Positions 1-7,933 of a stretch of DNA of 18,088 nucleotides are shown here, one piece after another (position 1 is the first letter of the stretch; each line of letters opens with the position of its first letter). Source of the stretch: JBLIOB01 sp047639575. Lineage in GTDB: Bacteria > Bacteroidota > Bacteroidia > Flavobacteriales_D > Parvicellaceae. The translations under genes and the position numbers were made by a program. Below the pieces are notes generated by a model. It made no database searches. It was given only the letters and a program-made list of their open reading frames with translations, and was not told where the DNA came from. The stretch lies in contig JBLIOB010000059.1 in NCBI GenBank assembly GCA_047639575.1, positions 1 through 18,088 of the forward strand, in the 5' to 3' direction.

Positions 1-1625
1 TAGCTGGAGCATTGAATGTCGGTTTTATGCCAGCTACCAGTACTACTAACGCGGTTTCTCCCGGGCAAGGTTTGTGGGTCTGGTGTGGCGATGATTTAAC
101 TGGCACTTCGGCTTTTACGATAGATGTTGCTGGCCCACCTAATACCGGTTCCATTAATTTACCATTAACCTACACCAACACTGGAAATGCTAGTGACGGT
201 TGGAATATGGCTGCAAACCCATATCCCTCTACAATGGACTGGGATTCTCCTAACATTTCCAAAACCAATATAAATAATGCTATCTATATTTGGAATCCAG
301 ACCTTGAACAATTTGCAAGTTATGTAGGTGGAATTGGAACCAACGGAGGCTCCAATAACATCGCCTCAAGTCAAGGCTTTTGGGTACAAGCAAACTCAAT
401 TGGTGCTGCAATCCAGGTTACTGAAGCAAGTAAAACAACTGTCGATGCGACATTTATTAAGCAGGCCTCAGCTGTGCCGCTGAGAATAAAAACAAGCAAT
501 GCTTACGGTGCTGATGAATTAGTAATTAATTTTGAAGACAATGCTTCTGCTAGCTTTGACGCTATGTATGATGCTGAAAAAGTACCATCATCCAACATAA
601 ATTTACCTCTTACTTCAAGTGTCGTTAATGGAACCGATTGTTCAATCAATCAACTTAATTATCAAGAAAGGGATATCCCTATAAAAATATTATGCGGAAT
701 TACTGGCACACATATTATCCAAATAGAGAATGGGCTTGATTTCACTTCTTCTTCTTCATGCTTATTTCTTGAAGATTTGTTTACAGGTATATCCTATGAT
801 TTATCAGAAATAGATTCGTTTTCAACTACAATTTATGATTCTACGCAAACAGCTAGATTTCTACTACATATAGGCGCCCAAGTTGATATTATTCAAACAG
901 ATGCGGATTGTTTTGGAAATGCAAGTGCTAGCATAATTTATTCAAAAAACAGTAATTCACCATTTGATATTACCTGGAAGGATAATTTAAATAATATTAT
1001 CGCATTTAATTCTAGTGTTAATTCCATAGATTCTATTACAAACCTAGTGCCAAGAACTTATTTTATTGAATCTACTGATGCAATTTGTGGCAATAGAATT
1101 GACACGGTGATAGTGCAACAGCCCGATGAAATAATTACCCAATTTATATGCGACATTGACACTGTATATCTTGGTTCAGGAGGGACTATCAATTTCACTA
1201 ACCAATCTGTCAATGGCAATTCTTACTTATGGGATTTTGGGGATTTCAATTCTTCAGTACTTTTTTCTCCTGTGCATCAATATTCGTATGCTGGAATATA
1301 TAACGTAACCCTTAATACCTATCAAAATTTATTATGTTCAAAAGAGGCAACAAAAGAGATTGTCGTTCTTGAACAAAATACGATTGAAAATAATGCGATT
1401 ACACCTAACATTTGGATAAATAATAATGACCTGATTATTACAGGAGACAATCTTGATAGGGTTGAAATCAGAAATGCAGTTGGTCAATTGCTAATTGAAT
1501 CTCATAGTCTTAGTAATACTATGAATTTTTTAAATTTAGGAAACTTAAACAGCCAAGTTCTACTTGTTTCTATATTTTCAAAAAATAAAGGTTTTACGTC
1601 AAAAATAGTCTTTATTAAAAATTAA
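1..1625 (+). CDS. C-terminal part of a large secreted protein with PKD-like domain and T9SS-like sorting domain (5' partial)
   Basis: The reading frame is already open at base 3, so the gene begins before the window; the TTG at 12 is not a convincing start. About 540 residues are visible. The first ~150 contain a motif common in Bacteroidota surface proteins (GWNMAANPYPSTMDW) and a second Trp-rich copy (SSQGFWVQANS). Towards the end is a PKD-like beta-sandwich with the signature YLWDFGD and a VHQYSYAGIYNVTL strand. The last ~80 residues (DLIITGDNLDRVEIRNAVGQ through KIVFIKN) have the layout of a type A T9SS C-terminal domain. I infer a cell-surface or released protein exported by SecYEG and then T9SS. 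Substrate or adhesion target is unknown. Low-complexity Ser/Thr/Asn-rich composition is normal for this class. Confidence 0.8.
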   Translation, partial: AGALNVGFMPATSTTNAVSPGQGLWVWCGDDLTGTSAFTIDVAGPPNTGSINLPLTYTNTGNASDGWNMAANPYPSTMDWDSPNISKTNINNAIYIWNPDLEQFASYVGGIGTNGGSNNIASSQGFWVQANSIGAAIQVTEASKTTVDATFIKQASAVPLRIKTSNAYGADELVINFEDNASASFDAMYDAEKVPSSNINLPLTSSVVNGTDCSINQLNYQERDIPIKILCGITGTHIIQIENGLDFTSSSSCLFLEDLFTGISYDLSEIDSFSTTIYDSTQTARFLLHIGAQVDIIQTDADCFGNASASIIYSKNSNSPFDITWKDNLNNIIAFNSSVNSIDSITNLVPRTYFIESTDAICGNRIDTVIVQQPDEIITQFICDIDTVYLGSGGTINFTNQSVNGNSYLWDFGDFNSSVLFSPVHQYSYAGIYNVTLNTYQNLLCSKEATKEIVVLEQNTIENNAITPNIWINNNDLIITGDNLDRVEIRNAVGQLLIESHSLSNTMNFLNLGNLNSQVLLVSIFSKNKGFTSKIVFIKN

Positions 1626-1631
1626 AGTGAA

Positions 1632-1946
1632 ATGAACTATTTGATAATTTTAAACGCAATATCTCTTGAAACTGATATAGCCATTTCATCTCTTTTCAAC
1701 CGCTCCAAGCCTTTTTTTGCTATTAAAAACAACTTTTTCAAGCAACTAAAATTGGTTTTTAAGACATTTTTTGACCTCCAAATATTTGAGCTCAGATTTT
1801 CATATCTTTGGGGGATATCAGATTCTTTTATTGGTGAAAATAAAATGGTATTCGAACGCTTAAATAAATCAGATGGATTCTATGTGGTAGTCATAAGAAA
1901 TTCTAAAAATTATTTCACACATAAAAGAATTATAAATAAATCATGA
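1632..1946 (+). pseudogene. Short ORF resembling a degenerate T9SS C-terminal sorting domain
   Basis: This 104-codon frame starts 7 bases after the previous stop and ends in an ATGA overlap with the next gene. It has no signal peptide. Its second half reads like the last strands of a T9SS sorting domain: LQIFEL, then SFIGENKMVFERLNKSDGFY and VVVIRNSKNYFTHKRIINK, matching the family pattern of an I(Y/F)(D/E)L strand, a GxY strand and a terminal KxIxx strand. The first half (poly-F and K rich) matches nothing I know. I read it as the leftover of a sorting domain from a lost secreted protein gene. It could also be a non-coding stretch open by chance, or a small real protein. Confidence 0.35.
1803..1810 (+). 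promoter_or_regulatory. Candidate Bacteroidota -7 element (TATCTTTG)
   Basis: An exact match to the Bacteroidota -7 consensus TAnnTTTG lies 132 bases before the ATG at 1943 and could drive the DUF3494 gene. No TTG -33 element is seen at the usual spacing, and such 6-base matches occur by chance in AT-rich DNA, so this is weak. Confidence 0.2.
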
Positions 1947-3304
1947 AATATTTCAAATTTCTTTTTATAGTGATTGTATTTATTTTTTTTATTAAAACTA
2001 CTCTTGCCCAAAATGTAGGCATTAACAATACGGGAGGAACACCTGCTGCGTCCGCATTACTTGATATTGATGCTTCGCCTAGTAATGATAAAGGTTTGCT
2101 AATTCCCCGTGTTGCACTTGTTGCTATAAATAATGCTGCGCCAATTGCAGCACCCGCTACCTCTCTATTGGTTTATAATACAGCTACTTCCGGAGCTTTT
2201 CCAAACAACGTAATACCTGGTTATTATTATTGGAATGGCACATCTTGGGTCGCTTTTGAAACTAAAGAAAGCCGTTATAATTCTATTGATGCAGCAGCAA
2301 ATATTACAACTACTTCAACTACAGACGTGCAAGTAACAGGTATGACTGTTACGCCAGGCGTAGGGACCTATGCTGTTCGTTTTAACGCGCAATGCAATAT
2401 CCCAAATGCTGTTAATACAACTGGAGTTAATACAGCTGATCTTTGTACAGATTTAGGTTTGATTTATGATGATATAGATACTTTCGCAGTTACTGCTACA
2501 CATCCTCTTACTTTTGGATCTGGAGAAATTCTTGGACCTGGAGTTTATACAGTTGCTGGTGCTGGGTCTATTGCTGGAGCGCTTACGCTGGATGGTCTAG
2601 GACTTGCTAATCCTTTATTTATTATTAAGTGTGCAGGAGCATTTAATACTGGAGCGGGTACTGTAGTTAATTTAATAAACGGTGCATCACCAGAAAATAT
2701 TTTTTGGATAGCACAAACCGCTATAGGTATAGGTGGATCAACTACTATTCAAGGAACTATGATTTCTAATACTGCCGCAGTTGCTGTTGGCTCTACTTGC
2801 ACAATAGACGGAAGGTTATTTACTAAAGGCGGTGCTATTTCTTTTGGACCAGGAACACTTTCGGTGCCAACAATCATTTCTCCTCATGTTGATTTAAGAG
2901 GATTAATTTCTTTTGTGATGTATTCATGTAATGGAGGTATTGCTAATACAGGAGCCTCAATTTATACTGGCGATATTGGTACTAATTCAGGTGCTATCAC
3001 AGGTTTTACTGCTGCAGGTTGTGTCGTTAATGGAACTATATATCAAGCCGGATCAACTACTGTAGTTACACCAGTTGATCATGTGGCTACGTTTAGTCTA
3101 TATGAAAATGGTGTCTTAATTTCTAATTCTGAAAGAACAAGAACCTTTTTATCGGCCCCCTCAGATATTTATTTACAAGGAATTTCTACAGTTACAGCTG
3201 GACAAACTATTGAAGTTAGATGGAGGGTTGATACTCAGGTTTCAGATGCTGGTGCGCTGGTAGGTGTTAGTAATAGAATATTAACGATTGTCAAAGTTGA
3301 ATAA
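1943..3304 (+). CDS. Secreted protein with DUF3494 (ice-binding-type) domain, apparently circularly permuted, nested in a jelly-roll
   Basis: The protein has 453 residues. Residues 1-22 are a signal peptide ending TTLAQ. Residues 23-107 are the phage-tail-like N-terminal module frequent in Bacteroidota surface proteins (NVGI, ASALLDIDAS, GLLIPRVAL, SLLVYNT, YYYWNGTSWVAF). Residues 118-154 look like the first strands of a jelly-roll, which resumes at 376-453 (ATFSLYENGVLISNSERTR, TVTAGQTIEVRWR, LTIVKVE). Between them lies DUF3494-like sequence: 162-311 has the helix (ADLCTDLGLIYDDI), LGPGVYTV, LTLDG, ENIFWIA, IQGTMISNTA and IDGRLFTKGGAI; 315-375 has SFVMYSCNGGIANTGAS, YTGDIGTNSGAITGF and VNGTIY. 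In ordinary ice-binding proteins the latter block comes first. DUF3494 proteins bind ice or act as adhesins; which applies here is unknown. No T9SS sorting domain is present. The start overlaps the preceding ORF as ATGA. Confidence 0.75.
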   Translation: MKYFKFLFIVIVFIFFIKTTLAQNVGINNTGGTPAASALLDIDASPSNDKGLLIPRVALVAINNAAPIAAPATSLLVYNTATSGAFPNNVIPGYYYWNGTSWVAFETKESRYNSIDAAANITTTSTTDVQVTGMTVTPGVGTYAVRFNAQCNIPNAVNTTGVNTADLCTDLGLIYDDIDTFAVTATHPLTFGSGEILGPGVYTVAGAGSIAGALTLDGLGLANPLFIIKCAGAFNTGAGTVVNLINGASPENIFWIAQTAIGIGGSTTIQGTMISNTAAVAVGSTCTIDGRLFTKGGAISFGPGTLSVPTIISPHVDLRGLISFVMYSCNGGIANTGASIYTGDIGTNSGAITGFTAAGCVVNGTIYQAGSTTVVTPVDHVATFSLYENGVLISNSERTRTFLSAPSDIYLQGISTVTAGQTIEVRWRVDTQVSDAGALVGVSNRILTIVKVE

Positions 3305-3378
3305 TTTCATTAGGCCTTTAATAGTATTTATTGAAACATGTAAATCGAAATGTAAGGGTTCTGTCGCATCTACTATAA

Positions 3379-3421
3379 AACGAACGGACTACAATAGCAA
3401 ATAAAGCTAATTCTGTTCGTT
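3379..3421. repeat. Imperfect inverted repeat / stem-loop between genes
   Basis: The arms aacgaacgga (3379-3388) and tctgttcgtt (3412-3421) pair over 10 bases with one G-U. A second short stem, tagc/gcta, lies inside around the loop aaataaa. It sits after the DUF3494 gene and before the COQ7-like gene. It has no T-run, so it is not a classical terminator; an operator or 5' leader structure is possible. Confidence 0.4.
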
Positions 3422-3460
3422 CTCAATTGAAATTGGGGCTTCAAAGCACTATCTTTATTC

Positions 3461-3476
3461 CCCCGTACCTTCGGGG
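3461..3476 (+). promoter_or_regulatory. GC-rich hairpin just before the COQ7-like start
   Basis: The bases ccccg (3461-3465) and cgggg (3472-3476) form a 5-bp stem with a 6-base loop, ending 4 bases before the ATG at 3481. It is strikingly GC-rich for this AT-rich window and occupies the ribosome docking site, so it could limit translation initiation. That role is inference only. Confidence 0.3.
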
Positions 3477-3480
3477 TCAA

Positions 3481-4044
3481 ATGAAACTTGAACATCCAAA
3501 ACTTGTAAAACAGCTGAAGAAGGCATACTCTGGTGAGAAGGCTGCAGCCTTAGCTTATATTGGGCATGCAGGTTCAGTAAAGGACATTGTTCAAAAAGCA
3601 GAAATAAAACAAATAGAAGATGACGAATGGGGACACAGAAAGGAAGTTCTAATAATTATGAATACTTATAACATCCCTATTTCGAAGTATTATGAATTCA
3701 AATTCCATATTATTGGGAAATTGATTTCTTTAGGTTGTTACCTAATTGGATGGTTTATGCCCTATTACTTTGCAGGCAGGCTTGAAAGTGGCAACGTATG
3801 TGAATATATTGTCATGATTAAGTATTTCCATGAAATCGGTATAAATGACCATGACGAGATCCTATTCGAAATGGGAATTAAAGAAAAAGAGCATGAAGAG
3901 TACTTCCTGCAACAAATAAGAAACAATAAATCACTTCCATTCTTTGAAAAAATATTCGGTTGGGGTGCTGCAAAAAGCCTCAATGACATAGACCTTGAAA
4001 ATCAACATTCAATTGAAAAATCAGATCAATATTGCAAGAAGTAA
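3481..4044 (+). CDS. COQ7/ferritin-like diiron protein
   Basis: The protein has 187 residues from the ATG at 3481. The frame extends upstream to a TTG at 3427, but that extension crosses a GC hairpin and the family-like sequence only begins at HPKLVKQLKKAYSGEKAAA. It is mostly helical and carries four-helix diiron ligands in order: E19 with the E-x6-Y spacing (GEKAAALAY), E49 and H52 (EWGH), E102 or E108 (GRLESGNVCEY), and E135 with H138 (EKEH). A hydrophobic stretch at 77-97 could dip into the membrane, as in COQ7. COQ7 hydroxylates demethoxyubiquinone, but Bacteroidota normally use menaquinone, so the substrate here is probably different. It stands alone, with no quinone-pathway genes beside it. 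Confidence 0.7.
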   Translation: MKLEHPKLVKQLKKAYSGEKAAALAYIGHAGSVKDIVQKAEIKQIEDDEWGHRKEVLIIMNTYNIPISKYYEFKFHIIGKLISLGCYLIGWFMPYYFAGRLESGNVCEYIVMIKYFHEIGINDHDEILFEMGIKEKEHEEYFLQQIRNNKSLPFFEKIFGWGAAKSLNDIDLENQHSIEKSDQYCKK

Positions 4045-4094
4045 AACGTAGCTAACAATTTTTAAAATACACGCCATACCAACGATAATAGTCG

Positions 4095-4106
4095 GTTACA
4101 TGTAAC
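4095..4106. repeat. Perfect 12-bp palindrome
   Basis: The sequence gttacatgtaac is self-complementary and lies in the 181-base gap between the COQ7-like gene and the GldN-repeat gene, 120 bases before the ATG at 4226. It could be a dimeric repressor site. One copy only was noticed. The rest of the gap shows no clear gene or terminator. Confidence 0.3.
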
Positions 4107-4225
4107 TTAGCTGCTAAATATTTATTCAGTTCGCTGTCAATTAAAATTTTTAAAGACATCATTCTGAATGGCTAAAATTTAATGAATACACCAATAAGAA
4201 CCTCGCAATTAATTCATTAACTTTA

Positions 4226-6451
4226 ATGTACACCCTCAAAATAATCACATTGAATAAATTCTTATTCGCTTTTATAATAACCTTTACAAGCTACATTGCT
4301 TTCGGTCAAAATAAAGAGACATTTCTACAAACTGTTTATTCTGAAGTAAGAGTTCAAGCTGTGAATGATATCGCTTATCAAAAAGACTGGAATCATGAGT
4401 GCATTTCTCAGGAACGACTTTTACCTTTTATACAAGACTTGTTTGACGCGATTGAAAGTGGCTTAATTGAACTTCACGAAGCACAACCAGCTCCATTTAA
4501 TAAACCATCTGATATGATTGGTGACTTGATTTCAGATACCTTGAAGTTTCATCCGGCTCTTTACGAATCAGAAGAATATGAAGATGTAGACATGGAGGGT
4601 AACCCTCTATATGATGAATTTGGATATCCGCTAATAATGATTCAATACTACCGAAGAGATATTACCCGGGTTGTTGCATTAGGATTTATTGAAGATTGGT
4701 ATTTATCAGAGACTGATAGTTCAATTATTAAAAAAGTACGTTGGATTGCACCTGTTATAATTCAAAAAGATAATAACGGGGATATTAAAGGAACCAGAAA
4801 TCTCGGATTTATTAAGATTAAATCAAATGAAAAATCTCATCTTCTCACAGACCATATCAGTTCAGACTTCCATTTAGTTCATGACGTAACTAGCGAATGG
4901 TGGAACAATAATTTAGAATATTCTACTCGCTTCAATCTCCTATCCCCATTGTTTAAAAAGGCACAAGACGGCAAACAATTATACTTTATCGATAAACGGA
5001 ATTTCGAGGAAATCAATAAAGACATTGGGTTATTTAATACGTTGAAAGAACCTATGCTAGATGAAAACGGAGATCAATATTATAATGGTGATGGTGAATA
5101 CTTGACGATTGATGTAAAAATCCCACTTGTATTTAATACGGTCTCCAGACTTCGGTTTCACGAACGATGGTATGTCGATTTGAGAAAAGGAATGTTTTCA
5201 AAAGAAGTCCAAGGAATAGAACTTGGCGGTAAAAATGAAGATAATTCGGATCCCGAAGAATCTAAAACTTGGGATGTCTGGAATTTTTATTTGCCCTTGG
5301 AAGAACCAAAAAAGACCTTCGCTGATCCGGACTTTAAGAAGGCAAAAGTAAATTATACGTTGAGTTTTAATGATACCTTAGAAAAGTACTCGCGAAGCGC
5401 AATAGTCCATGGAACAGATAGAACTAGACTGAAAGCCATCCTTGCACAGCAATTAGAATTTGTTACCACGGGCAAGTTGCTAGCTAAAACAGACTCTTGG
5501 AAACATCCAAAAGGTAGACCCTTGACAAAGGAAGAAAAGCAGCAGTTCACAAAAAGGAAGACTGTTGTTTATAATAAAGAAGACCGGGCTAAAGATGAAA
5601 CAACCTATTCTGTTTTAAGTAATGATGAAATTTTTGGATTGAATTTCACCGAAAACTGGCACTACAATCAGGATAAACAAACTTTCAAAAAAGTCGCAAT
5701 TACAACCAGCCCTGTTACTAAAAGCTATGATCATTACGAATGTTACCATAAGACACTTATCAAACATGAGTTAATTGGTAAAGACATTACCTACGTTGTT
5801 AATGTAAATGCGGGAAAATACGGATCAGACGCCCTTAAAGACATTATAAATTCAGGCCAATATCACGACCAATTAGTTCATGAATCGATAGGGTTCTGCA
5901 GTAATAACTTATACCCTGAACTGAAGTACTCTTTTGTTAATATGATCTTGAAGCAAATTCAAGAAGGAAAGTTAAAAGCGTACGAATCATACGACAGTAA
6001 AAAGAAATTAAAATGGGAACAAATAGAAGCAAATTTCGCATTAAAGGAATTGAAGCAAGTACCTAGACTCAATGGCTATCGTATGTGGGAACTGGTTGAT
6101 ACCACTTTTAATTCTTCATATTTAAGTTCTTTAGAGTTTGTGGAAGATTGGTACTTGGATACGTTAAGTGGAGCAATAATAAAAGAAGTTAAAGGGATTA
6201 CCTTTTTAGCCTCAACAGATAGCATAGAATACGAAACTCAAAGTATCGATTCATTGGTTAACAGCAGACCCTGTACAAATGAAGATTGCTATCATGGCAC
6301 TTGGCATGATGATTCAGGGAACGACCATGATTGCTCTGTTTGTAACGGTGTCGGAATGTTATGCGACAAAATTATACCAAAATCATTTCAACGACCCGTA
6401 CCTAGATCATCGTCTAAACAATTGTTTTACATACGACTAGAGAAAGAATAA
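4226..6451 (+). CDS. Secreted protein with four GldN-like repeats and a Cys-rich tail
   Basis: The protein has 741 residues. The ATG at 4226 is kept, but the in-frame TTG at 4250 would give a more typical signal peptide (MNKFLFAFIITF...); cleavage is likely after FGQ. Four units of about 160 residues repeat. Each has a helix ending in a G-L/K-L-type turn (FIQDLFDAIESGLIEL 68-83; LFKKAQDGKQLYFID 242-256; LAQQLEFVTTGKLLA 406-420; ILKQIQEGKLKAY 574-586) and then a strand pair with Trp (FIEDWYLSETDS 154; FHERWYVDLRKG 311; FTENWHYNQDKQ 474; FVEDWYLDTLSG 638). The WYxD...V...IAPV pattern resembles GldN/PorN of the T9SS and gliding machinery, as does VWNFYLPL at 351. Cys residues 683, 688, 703, 706 and 713, with a CxxCxGxG core, suggest a small zinc or disulfide knob. 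No gldKLM genes are nearby. Function is unknown. Confidence 0.65.
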   Translation: MYTLKIITLNKFLFAFIITFTSYIAFGQNKETFLQTVYSEVRVQAVNDIAYQKDWNHECISQERLLPFIQDLFDAIESGLIELHEAQPAPFNKPSDMIGDLISDTLKFHPALYESEEYEDVDMEGNPLYDEFGYPLIMIQYYRRDITRVVALGFIEDWYLSETDSSIIKKVRWIAPVIIQKDNNGDIKGTRNLGFIKIKSNEKSHLLTDHISSDFHLVHDVTSEWWNNNLEYSTRFNLLSPLFKKAQDGKQLYFIDKRNFEEINKDIGLFNTLKEPMLDENGDQYYNGDGEYLTIDVKIPLVFNTVSRLRFHERWYVDLRKGMFSKEVQGIELGGKNEDNSDPEESKTWDVWNFYLPLEEPKKTFADPDFKKAKVNYTLSFNDTLEKYSRSAIVHGTDRTRLKAILAQQLEFVTTGKLLAKTDSWKHPKGRPLTKEEKQQFTKRKTVVYNKEDRAKDETTYSVLSNDEIFGLNFTENWHYNQDKQTFKKVAITTSPVTKSYDHYECYHKTLIKHELIGKDITYVVNVNAGKYGSDALKDIINSGQYHDQLVHESIGFCSNNLYPELKYSFVNMILKQIQEGKLKAYESYDSKKKLKWEQIEANFALKELKQVPRLNGYRMWELVDTTFNSSYLSSLEFVEDWYLDTLSGAIIKEVKGITFLASTDSIEYETQSIDSLVNSRPCTNEDCYHGTWHDDSGNDHDCSVCNGVGMLCDKIIPKSFQRPVPRSSSKQLFYIRLEKE

Positions 6452-6454
6452 AAT

Positions 6455-6482
6455 AGTATGGACCAATCAAGAACATCATACT
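6455..6482. terminator. Weak hairpin between convergent genes
   Basis: Arms agtatg (6455-6460) and catact (6477-6482) pair perfectly around a 16-base loop in the 45-base gap between two converging genes. The stem is short and no long T-run follows, so terminator function is only suggested by position. Confidence 0.25.
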
Positions 6483-6496
6483 TAATTGCTTTGGAT

Positions 6497-7195
6497 TCAA
6501 CAGATCAGCATCAACCGAGTCTTTCCGCTTTTATCTTTTGGTGCCCGATGTAAGCAAGGAAGAACTTCACTTTCAGGATGATCAACTGCCAATTTCCATA
6601 AATGTCCGACACCCAATTTCGTAAGCCTTGCCTCTGGCTTCGCTGAATAGTGCAAATCAAAGAAGTATTCACTTAAAAATGATTCAAAACCCTCATCTGC
6701 TCCACCGTAAAGTTTTTTAAGTTCATCCCGTATTTCAGGAACTAAGACTTTCTGCTCAGCTTGAGAATTTGGCAATATTTCACTCGATTCCCCGTGGTAA
6801 GTGCATAAAAAAGTATCTGTTGGTACCGGAGATCGATCTACGTGGAAAGAATATACATCCGTTGGGAAAAACGGATATGCGTCATCTCTCTCATAACACT
6901 TGATGAGATTTAAAATTGGAGATGCACCATGCTCGTTCAGCACCTTTAGATCGTTTAAAAGCACTTGACGGGCAAGTTGCCCCTGTTTACCTAATTGAAG
7001 CTCGAGAAGCTCCGCTTGATCAAGTTCCGCCATATTCCCGTCTAGCTCTACTAGATTAACAATCTCAGAAAAATCTCCTACTAGTTCACGAGTCCAGCAA
7101 ATCGCATTGATCTCTCCTTGAAAAGGCGCGGAAACCAGGCCCTGAAAATCTGTAACACATTGAATTTGATTCTCAGAATGAGATAAATCTATCAT
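6497..7195 (-). CDS. DUF1826-like protein with a possible 2OG-Fe(II) facial triad
   Basis: The ATG at 7195 gives 232 residues and begins MIDLSHSENQIQCVTDFQGL. A longer frame to a TTG at 7318 adds 41 residues that look non-coding and would almost fill the divergent promoter region. Sequence features recall DUF1826: FHVDRSPVPTDTFLCTYHG (117-135), SSEILP, and a C-terminal PCLHRAP (213-219) followed by KTRLMLIC. Counting from ATG, H118-x-D120, H216 and R227 have the order and spacing of a 2-oxoglutarate/iron dioxygenase active site. That assignment is inference; no substrate is known. The protein has no signal peptide or membrane segment and so is cytoplasmic. It is divergent from the DMP19-like gene, sharing a 141-base intergenic region. 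Confidence 0.55.
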   Translation of the reverse strand: MIDLSHSENQIQCVTDFQGLVSAPFQGEINAICWTRELVGDFSEIVNLVELDGNMAELDQAELLELQLGKQGQLARQVLLNDLKVLNEHGASPILNLIKCYERDDAYPFFPTDVYSFHVDRSPVPTDTFLCTYHGESSEILPNSQAEQKVLVPEIRDELKKLYGGADEGFESFLSEYFFDLHYSAKPEARLTKLGVGHLWKLAVDHPESEVLPCLHRAPKDKSGKTRLMLIC

Positions 7196-7306
7196 AATTG
7201 GAAATATAAGTCTAAAATCATTTGTACAAATTAGATTCTCAGAGTGAATACTGTAAATAAAACCAAACGCATCCAACTGTAATAAGCAATAAATGTAATT
7301 TCGATA

Positions 7307-7314
7307 TACTTTTG
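7307..7314 (+). promoter_or_regulatory. Candidate Bacteroidota -7 element (TACTTTTG)
   Basis: An exact TAnnTTTG match lies 22 bases before the ATG at 7337, in the region between two divergent genes, so it could drive the DMP19-like gene with a short leader. A -33 TTG at the expected distance is not evident. Confidence 0.35.
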
Positions 7315-7336
7315 ACAAACAACCAGAAGATTAATA

Positions 7337-7813
7337 ATGGAAAACATTTCGAACAGGGCTCTTATTAGCAGACTTTATAGTTCAGCCGACCAACAGCTAG
7401 AAGATGCCAATTTTGATATTGAAAGTTGGTCACAATGGTATCAGGTTGTTCAGGATTTAACCGGTCCAGAAAAAATAGTATATGTGATCGTTAAATTAAA
7501 TCAGACCGTAACCAGCGGTGGATTTGCAGAATTTTACGATACTTCCTTTGGAGTTTTTGCTCCGGAAATCATTCACGCATTGAACGAAATTAAAGCAGTT
7601 GCAACAGCTGAAATTGTTTCTAGCTCATTGCCTATTGTTAATCCAACAGGACTTTTGGACGAAGCCTTCAAAGCACTTGTTTTCAAAATTCAACTTTCAG
7701 AACAACAACTGGCGCAACTCCAACAACATGACATTCGCTACGATCAGTTGCACAGCCACGAGAACTTGGAGGATCTTTTAGGTGATTATTTGCAGGAAAT
7801 GATTAAAGTGTGA
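7337..7813 (+). CDS. DMP19-like (DUF4375) protein
   Basis: The protein has 158 residues and an ATG start. The core at 57-94 (TVTSGGFAEFYDTSFGVFAPEIIHALNEIKAVATAEIV) has the family pattern: GGFxxFY, a short polar loop, then a helix with (I/L)xALxxIxA and a following I(V). The rest is helical and strongly acidic near the C-terminus (HENLEDLLGDYLQEM). The namesake DMP19 of Neisseria is a DNA-mimic that binds a repressor, but most DUF4375 proteins have no assigned role, so no function is claimed here. There is no signal peptide. A second frame inside the gene (7599-7781) is a shadow. Confidence 0.65.
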   Translation: MENISNRALISRLYSSADQQLEDANFDIESWSQWYQVVQDLTGPEKIVYVIVKLNQTVTSGGFAEFYDTSFGVFAPEIIHALNEIKAVATAEIVSSSLPIVNPTGLLDEAFKALVFKIQLSEQQLAQLQQHDIRYDQLHSHENLEDLLGDYLQEMIKV

Positions 7814-7933
7814 TTGTGGTAAATACCGGCTGTTAATCTGCTTTTCAGAACTTCATTACCTTTATTCAAACCATCTATAATTCCCTTATCATTTGCCACA
7901 TAAATTGTACATTGTTGTCTCAATCACCCAACA

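Noticed and set aside
3427..3480. TTG-initiated extension of the COQ7-like gene
   Set aside because: The 18 extra residues cross a GC hairpin and do not look like the family; the ATG at 3481 directly precedes the conserved sequence.
7196..7318. N-terminal extension of the DUF1826 gene from a TTG
   Set aside because: The added residues look non-coding, and a TTG start at 7318 would leave only 18 bases before the divergent gene and overlap its likely promoter.
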